64,000 nt of DNA from Rhynchopus euleeides (Eukaryota > Euglenozoa > Diplonemea > Diplonemida > Diplonemidae): contig OY723273.1 in assembly GCA_963210315.1 (NCBI GenBank), forward strand, positions 2,108,001-2,172,000, written 5' to 3'. Of this stretch, positions 19,423 through 29,581 are shown piece after piece. Made by a program: the position numbers and the translations under genes. Each line of letters opens with the position of its first letter. Positions within the stretch are counted from its first letter, which is position 1. The notes beneath the pieces are model-generated. The model saw only the letters and a program-made list of their open reading frames with translations, was not told the origin of the DNA and made no database searches.

Positions 19423-21299
19423 TTACTTCTTCTTGGGCTTGCTGGGGCAAGTCTGCATGTTGTGCCCAGGCTTCCTACACCCTTTGCAGAGCCTGCGGTG
19501 TTTGTTGGGAGTCTGGGTGGTCGGGGACGCTGCGCGCTTCTTTTCGGAGGACTGGGAGGACTGGGAAGGCTGTGTCTGTGTGAGAGAGTTCACACGAACC
19601 GGCTTCGCCCATGCCAAGATGCTTGACTGTTGGGTTGGCTGAGACACAACTTTCTTTTGGGTGGACTGCTTCTCTGTGCTCTCTTTTGCCTTCCCGTCCA
19701 ACCCAGGTTCAAGGTCCGCACCACCAGCCTCAGGGGATGTTTCTGTGCTTGGTGCGAAGGTGAGGTCCGGACAAAGGGAGCTCTTCACGAACCCGTCCTC
19801 CTCACCCGACACCTTCAGCACGTACCCCATATCCCGCAAGCGCTGGGCTACCACCTCCCCCCTCACACTTTCCACCGACTTTCCCCAAACAGCTCCAACA
19901 GAGGTGCACATGGCCTCGCGGTACCACCTCTCTGTGAAGCGACAATCCTGGCGAAAACCTTCGGCTGTTGATTTCTTTATCTCGAGACGGGCTTTGTCCT
20001 TGAGCCCTTCCAGGTGAGTGTGGAAGGCAGCCTTGAATGGTGCAAATGCATGCACATCAAGGTACTGCACTGTTCCTGTCAACCCACCTGGAATGACCGC
20101 TGACTTCGCCCCCGTCTTCCTGTGCAAGTACGCAACATTTTTTGGTGCAATGTGTGTTGTCGCCGAGTCATAAATGACAAGCACGTTTTTGTTTTTGCAA
20201 ATGGGGGCCAAGACGCTGTCAATCCACCACCGCCACTCGGCTTCTTTGACCCAGCCGGTTTTCTGGAAAGTACAGTTACTGGGGGGGGGCAAATACAAGG
20301 GTATACTCTTCTATTCACCGTGCCAGCTTACGTAATTCAGGGTTTTCAAAAAATTGTTTTTTAGCTGAAAAGTTGTCTAGTATGCAAATACAAGAGTATA
20401 TACTCTTGTATTTGCATACTAGAAATGTGGCCTCCGGGTGGGCCCTCATGGGGCAGCGGCGCCGAAGAGACAATACGAGCGTCCTCTTGGCCTTTCCCAC
20501 CCCGAGGCGACTCCCACCAGACCGTGACGACTCCAGACAGGAGGCCCACTGGCCTGGGGGGGGTCATTGGAAGTACAAAATATGATGCAAACCCCACAAA
20601 AGTTCTTCAAAAGTCTAGTATGCAAATACAAGAGTATACTCTTGTATTTACTCGGTGAACTTTGTAAAATCGCGATTTCTGGAGTACTCTTGTATTAGCA
20701 TATACCCTTGTATTTGCATATACTCTTGTATTTGCCCCCCCCCCCCCAGTAACCCCCGAGTCTTTGTGAATCTGATGCTCCTCCTTCTTTATCCTCTCGC
20801 CCGCACCTTTAAAAACGATCGACTGCTTTGTCGCAAGAATGGTCCTGTCTTTCACACTGAACGTGACAGCACCAATCAACGTGGCAAATCTATTTTTTCC
20901 AGCATCGGTATCGACCACGATGTTGGTGTCAGTGGTGTAGCACAACAGTTTGTCCCTGCGGGTAGAGCTCTTGTACAAGGCAGACTCATCCACATTCACA
21001 ACCAGGTCAAAAGTACCAAAGGGGTTGTGCAGCAGCTCGGACCCGATGGAGAGGCGTCTGATGGTGGACCAGAAGCTGTGCAACTGGACCCGGGCTTTTT
21101 CAAGAGAAAGCTTGGCAATGCGCGAAGTACGAAATTGAAACTTGTTTCTCCTGGCCCAACCGTCGATCCACTCCACCGAAGCCTGGAAGCCTTTCGGGAA
21201 GGGAACAAAGGACATGGCAAGCTCCTTGATTTTGCGGCGCGTCGTTGGCAAGTCGTTCTTCCGCCGTTCTCCCACTTCTTTAAGCACGTGGGCCTCCAC
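19423..21299 (-). CDS. Pogo-like DDE transposase with C-terminal zinc knuckle, split by an inserted element
   Basis: Exons 21299-20754 and 20262-19423 join in phase if 20753-20263 is spliced as GT...AG, giving D-S-G|K-T-G-W across the join. The upstream part has a CENP-B/Tc5-type helix-turn-helix (GFQASVEWIDGWARRNKF) and the first catalytic aspartate in V-N-V-D-E-S-A-L-Y. The downstream part has the second in V-I-Y-D-S-A-T-T-H and the third in V-Q-Y-L-D-V, with 36 residues between, the spacing expected of pogo/Tigger (DDE_1). The tail is S/T/Q/K-rich and ends with a CX2CX4HX4C knuckle (C-K-G-C...G-H...C), uncommon in this family. It would cut and paste the surrounding element at TA. 461 residues are visible. 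The N-terminus is incomplete: 21299 is a GTG preceded by a possible acceptor, and a first exon may lie in 21400-21670. Confidence 0.8.
20279..20749. mobile_element. 471-base inverted-repeat element nested in the transposase gene
   Basis: Ends CTGGGGGGGGGCAAATACA and the complement with 13 C, flanked by TA (20277-20278, 20750-20751). The terminal motif CAAATACAAGAGTATA recurs at 20377-20422 as a perfect 46-base palindrome and again at 20612-20650 and 20700-20735, so termini have been multiplied inside. The rest is unrelated GC-rich filler. Read on the minus strand it begins three bases inside a GTTACT donor-like site and ends just before a TTTCCAG acceptor, so it sits wholly in the inferred intron. 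Confidence 0.8.
20377..20422. repeat. Perfect 46-base palindrome
   Basis: CTAGTATGCAAATACAAGAG and so on to its exact complement with no loop. It is two head-to-head copies of the element's own subterminal motif. Perfect loopless palindromes of this size are unstable in many cloning hosts, so the assembly here deserves a check. Confidence 0.85.
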
Positions 21300-21937
21300 C
21301 TCAGGAAAGAAACACGACCTCCCCCTCCCCGCCTTTCTTTTGGCATGTGTTTTTCCGCAGCTGGTCCTCGAAGGCTACATCTATGGTGAGGTGTGTCTGG
21401 GGCCATCCGTCCACATCTTCTCGTTGGTGGTAGGGACTGCGGACGCCGTAGATGAGGAGTCGTTTAATGCGCGCCGCTCTTCAGCAGTGATTTTGACGCC
21501 TCTGGACCCCAGGAGTTTGCGGGTTTCCGGGTTTGCGGTCTTCAGCAGTGGTTCTGATGCCTCTGGACCGCAGGAGTTTGCGGGTTCGCTGGTTTCCCGT
21601 CCGTATGTGTCTGAGGGGGGATGCCCCGATTCCCTTCGTCACGACATATCTTTGAGCGTAGGTCACTTCCCCCCTCTACGGACCCCGTGCACCCTGGTTC
21701 CCCTAAGTGGCACCAATAGACCCCGTTGTCCCCATTCCTTGCCCCAAAGTTTGCAGATTTGTGTGTCTCCAAAAAGAAAATCTCAAAAAAAACGAAAAAT
21801 TTCCCCAAAAAAAAGGGTGAAAAGTAAGTACTACTATTCAACGGCCCAACGTGCCCCAGAGCCCCAAAAAAATAAGTACTACTATTCGGCTAAGTACTAC
21901 TATTCAACTAAGTACGTTTATTTGACCCCCCCCTGTA

Positions 21938-22512
21938 ATCCGACTGTACATCCGCATTCATCATCAACCTTCTTCAGATAATTCATGATAATTTCAAAGG
22001 TGAGCCGCATTCAGGGCACAGATCGCCGAGCAGCTTTTCGTTGCTGTGTCTCTCAAGGCCAGGCACCCTTGGTTTGATTGTCATATCTTGCACGTTTTTT
22101 TGTGATTTTTTTCTGGTTCTGTTGTGTCTTTTTGTTGCTGCCTTCTGCCTTTCATTCAGATCCACAGAGCGTGTGTTGCTGGGCCTCTTGCGAGGGTACG
22201 GGGTGTGGCGCAAAAAAATATGCGCCTCGTCGGCACCGAACAAGGACCACCCATCGCAATGGCACGTGTCCAGACCTCTGACTCACGTTTGCGACAGATC
22301 AACGCGCCACAACCCCTCACCCTGTCGGCCCATACACCTTACGTCCGCAGGGGCCACAGCACACTGCCGGCTCGTGCGCACAATACAAAGGCTGGGGGAG
22401 ATTCACTCTGTGTGAACCTGTGTCGGGGTAACCCTTTGCGGGCATCTCGTTGTTATGCACTTTAGAGGAAGACGGCGCCCGTTCACGGGGTGGAGTATCC
22501 CAGAAGGGGGGT
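21938..22512. other. Between transposon and LINE, no gene seen
   Basis: No recurrent element and no recognisable domain. A minus-strand frame around 22240-21983 is basic and short, and is not supported. Confidence 0.4.
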
Positions 22513-22539
22513 GGGGCGCTTCGGCGCTTCAGAAAATAA

Positions 22540-23898
22540 CTGACCGCGAGGAACCTCAAACGCCTGCAAGATGTCCACCGCACCGCAGCCCTGATTATCA
22601 CAGGCTGCATGAAGAACACCAGCACGGCGAAGCTCCTCTGGGAATCACACCTACGAGACCTCGACCTCGACTTCAAGGTTGCGGTGTGCACAGACCACGA
22701 ACGCTTCCGCCGCGTGCCCCACTCCCCAGGATACCGGGCGCAACTAAATACCGGGAACACGGGAGGCAGCTGGCTACATCAGGCACGGAGTCTGGTGAAA
22801 TCCTCGAAGGTCGACGGGCGCACCCCCCTGCTGGCCCCCCTGCATGCAGCACACCCCATCCCCCCCTGGGAATGGAACCTGGTGCTGCCACGAGTGCACA
22901 TCCTGGCGACGCTGCCGGGGCTCACCGCCCCGAAGGCCGCCACCCCGAAAGACACCCTCCGGGACCTGGCAGAGCAGACCATCCAGGCCCTCCCGACGTG
23001 CGCCTGGCATGTCTACACCGACGGGTCAGTCTCCAACTCCACATCGCGGCAGCAACAGGGCGGCGCGGGCGCAGCGGTGTACAGCATGCCGGAGGGCCGC
23101 CTCAAGAAAAAGCTCGCCTGGCCGGCAGGACTCCGTTGCATCAGCTACCAGGCAGAGCTGGTGGCCATCAGAGAATCCCTCGCCCACCTATGCACCGTGG
23201 TAACCCAAGGCGAAACGGTCGCCATCCTCACCGACTCGCAGAGCGCACTGAATGCACTGCTGAGCGGCCCCCAGCGAGCGAGGGGGTCCACCGAATGGGA
23301 CATCTGGCAGAGGCTGCGCAAGCTCGCCCAAACATACGATGTCACCACCCACCTCCGCTACATCCCGTCGCATGTTGGGGTGGTAGGGAACGAACTTGCT
23401 GACAAGCAGGCGCAGATCGGTGCGTTCAAGCCCCAGATGGAGCCGATCAGCCTCGCGTCGGCCCGTGTCACCCTCCGCCGACACATATACAGCGGGACCA
23501 CGTTGCCCCGCACAGACAGCGTGTACGCGTATCGGTCAGGAATCGGGGAGACGCGACTGCAGCGCCCTGACCTCCGCATGGAGGGCCTTACCCGCTTAGG
23601 GGAAACCACCATCCGCCGCCTCCGGGCCGACCACCACCGCCTGGTGTACGACCACGACGTCCCGGGCAGCGCACAACCACCGTGCAAACCCTGCCTGAAG
23701 CTTGCGCCGGACAGCCCCCCGCCTGGGGTCTCGCTGAAGCACCTATTCTTCGGCTGTCCCGCGACAGCGTCAGCCCGACACCACCTCACAGCCACAAGCG
23801 TGCACAACCTGCTGCTGCACAACTGCAAGGGGGCCCTACGCTACCTGGCTGAGGCAGGGGTGACGGAGCACAGCGAGAAGGACTACCTGATCTCGTGA
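22540..23898 (+). CDS. Non-LTR retrotransposon ORF2, C-terminal part with RNase H
   Basis: 453 codons open from the exact truncation point to TGA, with no internal stop. The first 30 residues (LKRLQDVHRTAALIITGCM) are the end of the reverse-transcriptase thumb. The RNase H domain spans about residues 155-290 with all acidic residues: Y-T-D-G-S, Y-Q-A-E-L, L-T-D-S-Q-S-A-L, P-S-H-V-G and N-E-L-A-D-K. A C-x2-C...H...C segment (PCKPC ... LKHLFFGC, about 380-405) follows, as in Tad/I/ingi-type elements. The reverse transcriptase, endonuclease and ORF1 are missing, so this copy cannot mobilise itself. The intact frame shows that it inserted recently. Codon use is very GC-rich, like the host genes. 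Confidence 0.85.
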   Translation: MTARNLKRLQDVHRTAALIITGCMKNTSTAKLLWESHLRDLDLDFKVAVCTDHERFRRVPHSPGYRAQLNTGNTGGSWLHQARSLVKSSKVDGRTPLLAPLHAAHPIPPWEWNLVLPRVHILATLPGLTAPKAATPKDTLRDLAEQTIQALPTCAWHVYTDGSVSNSTSRQQQGGAGAAVYSMPEGRLKKKLAWPAGLRCISYQAELVAIRESLAHLCTVVTQGETVAILTDSQSALNALLSGPQRARGSTEWDIWQRLRKLAQTYDVTTHLRYIPSHVGVVGNELADKQAQIGAFKPQMEPISLASARVTLRRHIYSGTTLPRTDSVYAYRSGIGETRLQRPDLRMEGLTRLGETTIRRLRADHHRLVYDHDVPGSAQPPCKPCLKLAPDSPPPGVSLKHLFFGCPATASARHHLTATSVHNLLLHNCKGALRYLAEAGVTEHSEKDYLIS

Positions 23899-24312
23899 AA
23901 CCTGCAAAAATCAACAGCGGTCAAGGGCTTCGGCCTGACACCCCAGCACCCCCCCCCCCCCCCACCCCCAGACCCACGTCACTTTCCACGGGCCGCCAGG
24001 CGCGTCAGCGTCGGCGACCGCCCGCCCCCAGTCTGAGAGGCAGCAGCCACGACTCGGCAGGAGGCGGGCACAACAAAAAAGGGAGAGTCGTCACTGTGCA
24101 TATCAGCACGGTCCCGCCCTCTGAGCCAGACTAACCCGCCCATAAAGGAAAAGAGGAAGAGGCGACGTAAGGCAATGCCTCCGTGCGGCAAGGAGAACAC
24201 GAAACAGCGTCCCCCCTCACCGGGGGACGCGACGAGCACGGCCAAAAATCGTTCAAATCGTTCAAATACTACACTTGGTCTGATGTGCATGTTATGATGT
24301 GCATTGGACCGA
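22540..24312 (+). mobile_element. 5'-truncated non-LTR retrotransposon with target duplication
   Basis: Direct repeats of 27 bases flank it: 22513-22539 and 24313-24339 (GGGGYGCTTCGGCRCTTCAG and so on). The two differ at two sites only, both CpG to TpG/CpA changes. The body opens in frame at 22540 inside the ORF2 region and runs through the RNase H domain to a 3' untranslated region with CGAAACAGCG, a small C/G hairpin and a tail with AATCGTTCAAATCGTTCAAA. The same 3' end appears at 1866-2060 and 34140-34270. Truncation at the 5' end and long target duplications are hallmarks of target-primed reverse transcription. Confidence 0.85.
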
Positions 24313-24963
24313 GGGGTGCTTCGGCACTTCAGAAAATAAAAGTGTTGGAAAACGAGAGTGCACGTAACAGGGTGTCAACACACTGGCATGGCTTGGCGCA
24401 GAGTGGGAGGGTCGTCCGATGCCCCTTTCCTGTATATCGCTCTCAGAAGAATAGCGCTTTCTTTTCTCTTGCTCCTTTCAGTGGTCCACACCAGTCCCAT
24501 CTCTGCATCCCAGGAATAAGGCAGTTTCAAGTTTGTTTTTCGAGTCCTTCTCGAATTTCCGATCTGTTTCCGGGGCGCTTTCGAAAGACAATGCTGTAGG
24601 GGTGTACAGTGGAGGCAGCACTAGAGCTCGCTCGGTGCGTCCTACACTGAACAAAAAAAAGATTAACGCGTGTGGTGTGTGGTGGCAACAAAACCTAATA
24701 TATCCTGGGCGGAACAACGGGTTTTAAGGCCGCCCCTTCAGAGCTGCCCCTTCAGCCCACCATTGCCCTCCGGGGGAGTTTCTGTGAAATTCTGAACACC
24801 CCCCTCCGGACAGAACACCCTCGCCGTCTTGACGAGATACGAGGGCAGCCTTCCGAGTCACCTCCCTTGCGGGGCCACATTGTGTGGACCACTATTCCAA
24901 CCTTTTTTTCACGAATCGTTCCGTTCTGTGTTGCTTGACATTTCAACATGATATATTTTTTTT

Positions 24964-25148
24964 AAGCACACTCGTGTGAGCGGAAAGCGCCCCACCACAG
25001 CTGCAACCAAACGTGCTCTATACACTAACCCCACCCTTCATCAGGCTCAGGGTGTGATCAGTTCAGGGTTTTGTGTGTAGAAGCGTCAACGCAACAAACA
25101 AAAGGAAATTCATCAGAGCGGTTGTAGCTGTGAAGTGATAGGGCGCTT
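24964..25148 (+). repeat. 187-base dispersed repeat, copy 2
   Basis: Same family as 18841-19027 in the opposite orientation and nearly identical. It is preceded by a run of T. The stretch 24340-24963 upstream holds no recognisable gene. Confidence 0.85.
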
Positions 25149-26609
25149 TTTGCGGTGAAAGGCAGATCCCTTGCAATTACGGACTTGGATGACGTGGGAC
25201 GGGCTTTCGGTTTTGTGTCAAATCTGCCTCATCATGCTCGCGGGGGTGTGCCTTTCCGGGGCTGGGGCATTGCCCCACTGCAGAGCCATTCAACGAACTG
25301 GTCGTAGGTCTGCGCCCTGCCCCTGGCAACGGGTCGGCGAAAGGGCCTTGCCCCTGACCCCTCCCGCACCTGCCCCTCCGACAAACCACCCATGATTCAG
25401 CGCCCCTTGAACAGGCGGGTTGAGAACATTGCGCCCGAAGGTGGAGGGGGTCCATCAGAGTCCGCTCGGTGTGTCCCACTACACTGAACAACAAGATTGG
25501 CCGTGCCTCATGCTGTCACGCATATCCCATTGCATCATTAGTGATGTCTCAGTGGCAGGTCAGGGCGGTCAGGTCAGGGTGGCATGTCGTAGGCGAGACG
25601 CGAGGCGTGCAGTGTTGACGCAAAGATTGAAGGCCCCCCAGAGAGCGCCCTTTGCCTACCCGCAACCCCCGCCCCCCCACCTATCTTTCCCCGTTCCCTT
25701 TTTTATGCACACATGACCTCGCACCTCTGTGCGGGTTGAGCCCCACCCTCCAACCCATCCCCAGAAGAATTGGCTGGAATCCGTGAAGGGTTCACCCCCT
25801 GTAATTCCTGCTGAGTCTGTGCGGGTCACCTGCCGGGTCTTATCACGTCGCAGGCCATTATCTCATTACCAGAGACCCGAGGAACTGGGATGGTGCATTA
25901 TTTGTGCCTTTCCTGTGCCCGGAATCTCAGACCGCAGTCAGCGAGTCGAGAACTGAACCTATTGATTTTTCAGCGAAGAACAGGCCTGCAATCAAAAAAC
26001 CCCGTGGGGTGTTTCATATCCCGGCGGTGTTTTTTGCCTTGTAATTTTTGGCTTGGAAAGTGCTCGGCGTGCCACACCGCACAACAGGGGGGGGGGCCCT
26101 GTGCCTCAAGTATTTCGGAAAGTAATCTTGAGGGATACAGGGGTCCCCACAGATAAAGCTGTTTTTCTGGTCATCAGAACGATAACCATGCCACATTCTG
26201 CGTCATCTCGAAGGAACTGTCAAGGCCGACTATTGGTGTCCCCAATAAGGCACTCTGCCCCGAGCCTTGGCGTGCGGGTGCAGTGTGCTGTCTCTTCCAA
26301 CTCAAGGTCACGCTGCCCAGTCAAATTCGTGACGTGTATTCTGTTTCGTGGAGGTTTGAAGACGTCAGTTTCCCACTTCAGGAATGCGCTTTGTTGTATG
26401 GTGGCTGGGCGCCACCAACCGCATCGCACAGCGGGGTGTGCGGGTGGGGCACCACTTATCCTATTGCAATCTGGGCCCGACCCGTGGCTGCGAAAATACG
26501 AAGCTCTTGTTTTCTTTTTTTTGACCCTTTGCGCCCTTCCTGCACACTGGTGTGCTAAGGTACAATCTCACCGAATAAGGTCCCTGGGAGGGGCCGGGTT
26601 CAAACCTCA
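25149..26609. other. Intergenic, no gene seen
   Basis: Mixed sequence with no recurrent element. Several open frames of 70 to 205 codons, none with a recognisable motif or GC3-rich codons. GGGTTCAAACCTC at 26597 resembles a tRNA B box but has no partner A box. Confidence 0.4.
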
Positions 26610-26611
26610 TA

Positions 26612-26807
26612 CCTACCACCCCCCGTGTATATGTCACCCCCCCCAGGTGCAAAAATCGGGAGGGGGGTGACATGAGCACACCTTTTCGGGGGTGACATAA
26701 ACACGGGGGGGTGGTAGGTTAGTGTATGTCACCCCCCGCCAGGGCCGCCTGGGGGTGACATAAACACACCTCTTTTGGGGGGTGACATATACACGGGGGG
26801 TGGTAGG
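26612..26807. mobile_element. 196-base fold-back MITE (CCTACCACCCCCC ends, TA duplication)
   Basis: The left end CCTACCACCCCCCGTGTATA and right end TATACACGGGGGGTGGTAGG are complementary, with TA at 26610-26611 and 26808-26809. Inside, GGTGACATAAACACGGGGGG and its complement recur, so the element is two hairpins back to back (about 26612-26720 and 26721-26807). Confidence 0.8.
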
Positions 26808-26809
26808 TA

Positions 26810-28339
26810 GCTGGTCTATTTTCGCATCACCATACACCTGCCACCCCCCCCACCGCTGCGGTTGTCATCCTGTTGTATTTTATTTCGGAAAACGCGATAT
26901 GCCCTCGCGGAAAAATAAGGATTGAAATCCCGTATGTTGCAAAAAGAAAAAGCGGCGCATCATGTCTCATCGTGTTGGGCCTTTCCGATGCACCTCGTCG
27001 TGGCATCATTGGTGTGTTTTCACGACACTCAGTGACTGGCAATCATCTTGCAATCTCTCAAACGCTACACTCACAGCCCAGAATGCTGTGTATGTCCCTG
27101 ATACCCCAATTCTGGAGGCCCGGGCTTACGTGTTCCGCCATATTTGTGATCCTTTTTTGCGAATGCTGGGGGGTGTGGTGCGTTTGGAAGAACATCACCC
27201 GCTCCCGTTGCTCCGTTTCTCTTGAGGTTTCATTTGGTCACCAGTTGTGATGGTTCGGCATAGCCCTGCCAGAGGAGAGCTGCCCTGGTATGTCCCGGTC
27301 TGCATCCTTTTGCTGAACCTCGTGTGAGGAATATGCGTAATTATACAGAGTGAAGAGCACTGCGTTTCAACAACACAATACGAATCAGGTATTGCTTATT
27401 TGTCGCGCTTTGCTGTCACTTTTTGGTCCGCCAACCACACGGGGGTAGTGTTTGAGCATTGGCTGCGAAATCACAAGCAGTCTGGGAGTGGATCCGAACC
27501 TTCCTGGGATCGGCATGCGTTCTGAGTTCTGTCATCTGCCCTGTGCCACTCATGCCATGGCTTGAAACCACTCGTTCTGCGGGCGAGGCAACAGCCCGTT
27601 TGCCGCCTCCTGTCTCCTCCGGTCCGACGGCCAGAGAGACAATGGGTGATTTCTCAACTCCCGACATTCGCCCATCCATCGCGGTTAGCGTTTATCCTAT
27701 TATCGGTGCAAAAAATGCTGGGCGATTCACTGAACTTACAACGCCCCTCCCTCTCTCCCTCCCTCAGTACCATAGCGATCCTTGGGGTACTTTGGGGTCA
27801 CCTTGGCGTCAGACCCACCCCACCACGCACTCAGCCAAAGGAGAAAAAGCCAAATTTGTAGGCCAGAAGAAGTTTCAGTCTTCGTTACGGTACATTGAGG
27901 TTGGGGAGAGGGGGGGGGGGGGCGTGGGGGTTCTTGATTTCTCCCGATGGTTTATGCATTTCTCTCGCACCCTCTCCCCCCATCCCCATCATCGGGGCAA
28001 GGTAGGGCGGCTCTGTACCAAGCCTTCTCTACTTTACTGCCCCCCCAGTGGCTGGCTTAACGCCGGGGTACTGTAAGCAGGGGGGCTGGCCCGGGGGGGG
28101 GGGGGGGGGGGGGGGGCTGAGGTCGCGGGCTGAGGTCAGGCTGGCGACCCAGGTTTTCAGGGTGACACCAGGATTTCCTCGAAATTTTGGGTGACCCCCA
28201 CCTGGTCGGGGGGGGGGGGGTCCCTCACAAAGTGGGGGACAGGGGGGGTACACTGGCTACCTCCCGCACCTGTAGGAAAGGACCCCCCCCCCCCCCTTGT
28301 ACCTGTACAGGGGGGGGTACTTTTACCCAATTGGCATTT
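26810..28339. other. Intergenic, G-run rich
   Basis: No gene recognised. Includes a 24-base G run (28093-28116), other runs of 9 to 14 and CAGGGGGGGG next to TA near 28314, reminiscent of the transposon ends but without a matching partner found. Confidence 0.4.
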
Positions 28340-29580
28340 CCCAGTAAGTGGTGTCAATAGACACCCCATGGCCAAAATGACCCCACCACAATCCGCACGG
28401 ATCCCAAATATCCCAAAGAACGGGTTTTTGGAAAATCCGAGGGGGGGGTCCCGCTGGGTGGGTAGGTGGGGTGGGGTGTGGGCTGGTGAAGGTGGCTGCC
28501 TCCCAGCCCCTTCACCCATGACCAGTCCTGAACCAGACCCACGTTTCATGGGCGAAACTTGGCTCGTACACCACCAAAGTGACCCCACTGTGATCCGCAA
28601 AAATTCCAAACGTTCAAAAGAAAGGGGTTTTGGAACACCCGAGGAGGGGGTCCCACTGGGTGGGTGGGGTGGGGTGTGGGCTGACTGCCTCCCAGCCACG
28701 CTGACCGGCCCCTGAACTAGACCCGTGTTTCATGGGTGATGCTTGGCTCGCACACCACCAAAGTGACCCCACTGTGATCCGCACAAATTCCAAACGTTCA
28801 AAAGAAAGGGTTTTTGGAGCACCCGTGGAGGGGGTCCCGCTGGGTGGGTGGGTGGCTGCCTCCCAGTCACATTCCCTTAGGACCAGCCCCTGAACCAGAG
28901 GCACATTTCATGGACGGTGTTTGGCTCCTAGACCCACAAAATGACCCCACTACGATTCGCAAAAGTTCCAAACGTTCAGAAGAACGGGGTTTTGGAATAC
29001 CCGTGGAGGGGGTCCCGCTGGGTGGGTGGGCTGGTGTGGCTGCCTCCCAGTCACATCCTCCTGGGGCCAGCCTCCTATGACCAGACCCTGAATCAGACCC
29101 ACATTTCATGGGTGAAGCTTGACACCTCGACCCACAGTGTGACCCCACTACGATCCGCACAGATTCCAAATACCGTATACGTAAATATTTTGGAACGTAA
29201 ATATTATGGAACGTAAATATTTTGGAACGCTGGTGGGTTGGCGTTCCAGATTTTTTTCGTTCCATAATATTTACAGGGCTTTCTGCGACTCGGGGACTTG
29301 GACCAGGTGATCGGACGGCATACAGAGTCCCTGACGGGACCTACTCGTGCACTTTTCGCGCGATTCCTGACGCAAGCCGTCCTCACCACCGAGTCCCCAA
29401 CTGGCCCTGTAAATATTATGGAACGTAAATATTATGGAACGGACCGGCCAAAAATGGGCCCGTTCCATAATATTTACGTTCCATAATATTTACGTATACG
29501 GTAGTCAAAAGAAAGGTGTTTCGGAACACCCGAGGAGGGGGTCCCGCTGATTTTGGGTCACTTTCGGGTGATGTCAGGTA
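28340..29580. repeat. Tandem array of about 180-205-base units
   Basis: Five diverged units, each with GAGGGGGTCCCGCTGGGTGG (near 28440, 28640, 28825, 29002 and 29535), CTGCCTCCCAG, CATTTCATGG and ATGACCCCACTACGATCCGC. The fifth unit is separated by the insertion at 29173-29501. Solitary pieces of the unit occur at 2320-2410, 35300-35360 and 38205-38260, so the sequence is also dispersed. No gene. Confidence 0.75.
29173..29501 (-). mobile_element. CCGTATACG element, copy 3, inside the tandem array
   Basis: 329 bases, reversed relative to 17087-17432 and over 95% identical, with TA duplication (29171-29172, 29502-29503). Removing it and one TA rejoins the array unit (...CAGATTCCAAATA | GTCAAAAGAAAGG). 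This confirms the element's boundaries. Confidence 0.9.
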
Positions 29581-29581
29581 C

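Larger units (their letters stand above)
18770..21935. mobile_element. Pogo/Tigger-type DNA transposon, near complete
   Basis: 3166 bases. The left end CAGGGGGGGGTCAAATAAAC continues ...GTACTTAGT, and the right end is its exact complement for 29 bases. TA lies immediately outside (18768-18769 and 21936-21937). Further inside both ends the string AGTACTACTATTC recurs. It carries a minus-strand transposase (19423-21299), a second inverted-repeat element (20279-20749) and a copy of the 187-base dispersed repeat (18841-19027), so it has been a target as well. The perfect TIRs argue for recent activity. Confidence 0.85.

Noticed and set aside
22455..23402. 315-codon frame overlapping the LINE ORF2
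   Set aside because: Other frame of the RNase H coding region. The ORF2 frame holds all catalytic motifs.
27420..27600. tRNA or SINE suggested by GGTTCGGATCC on the minus strand
   Set aside because: The TGGGAGT acceptor partner and an A box are missing at the right distance.
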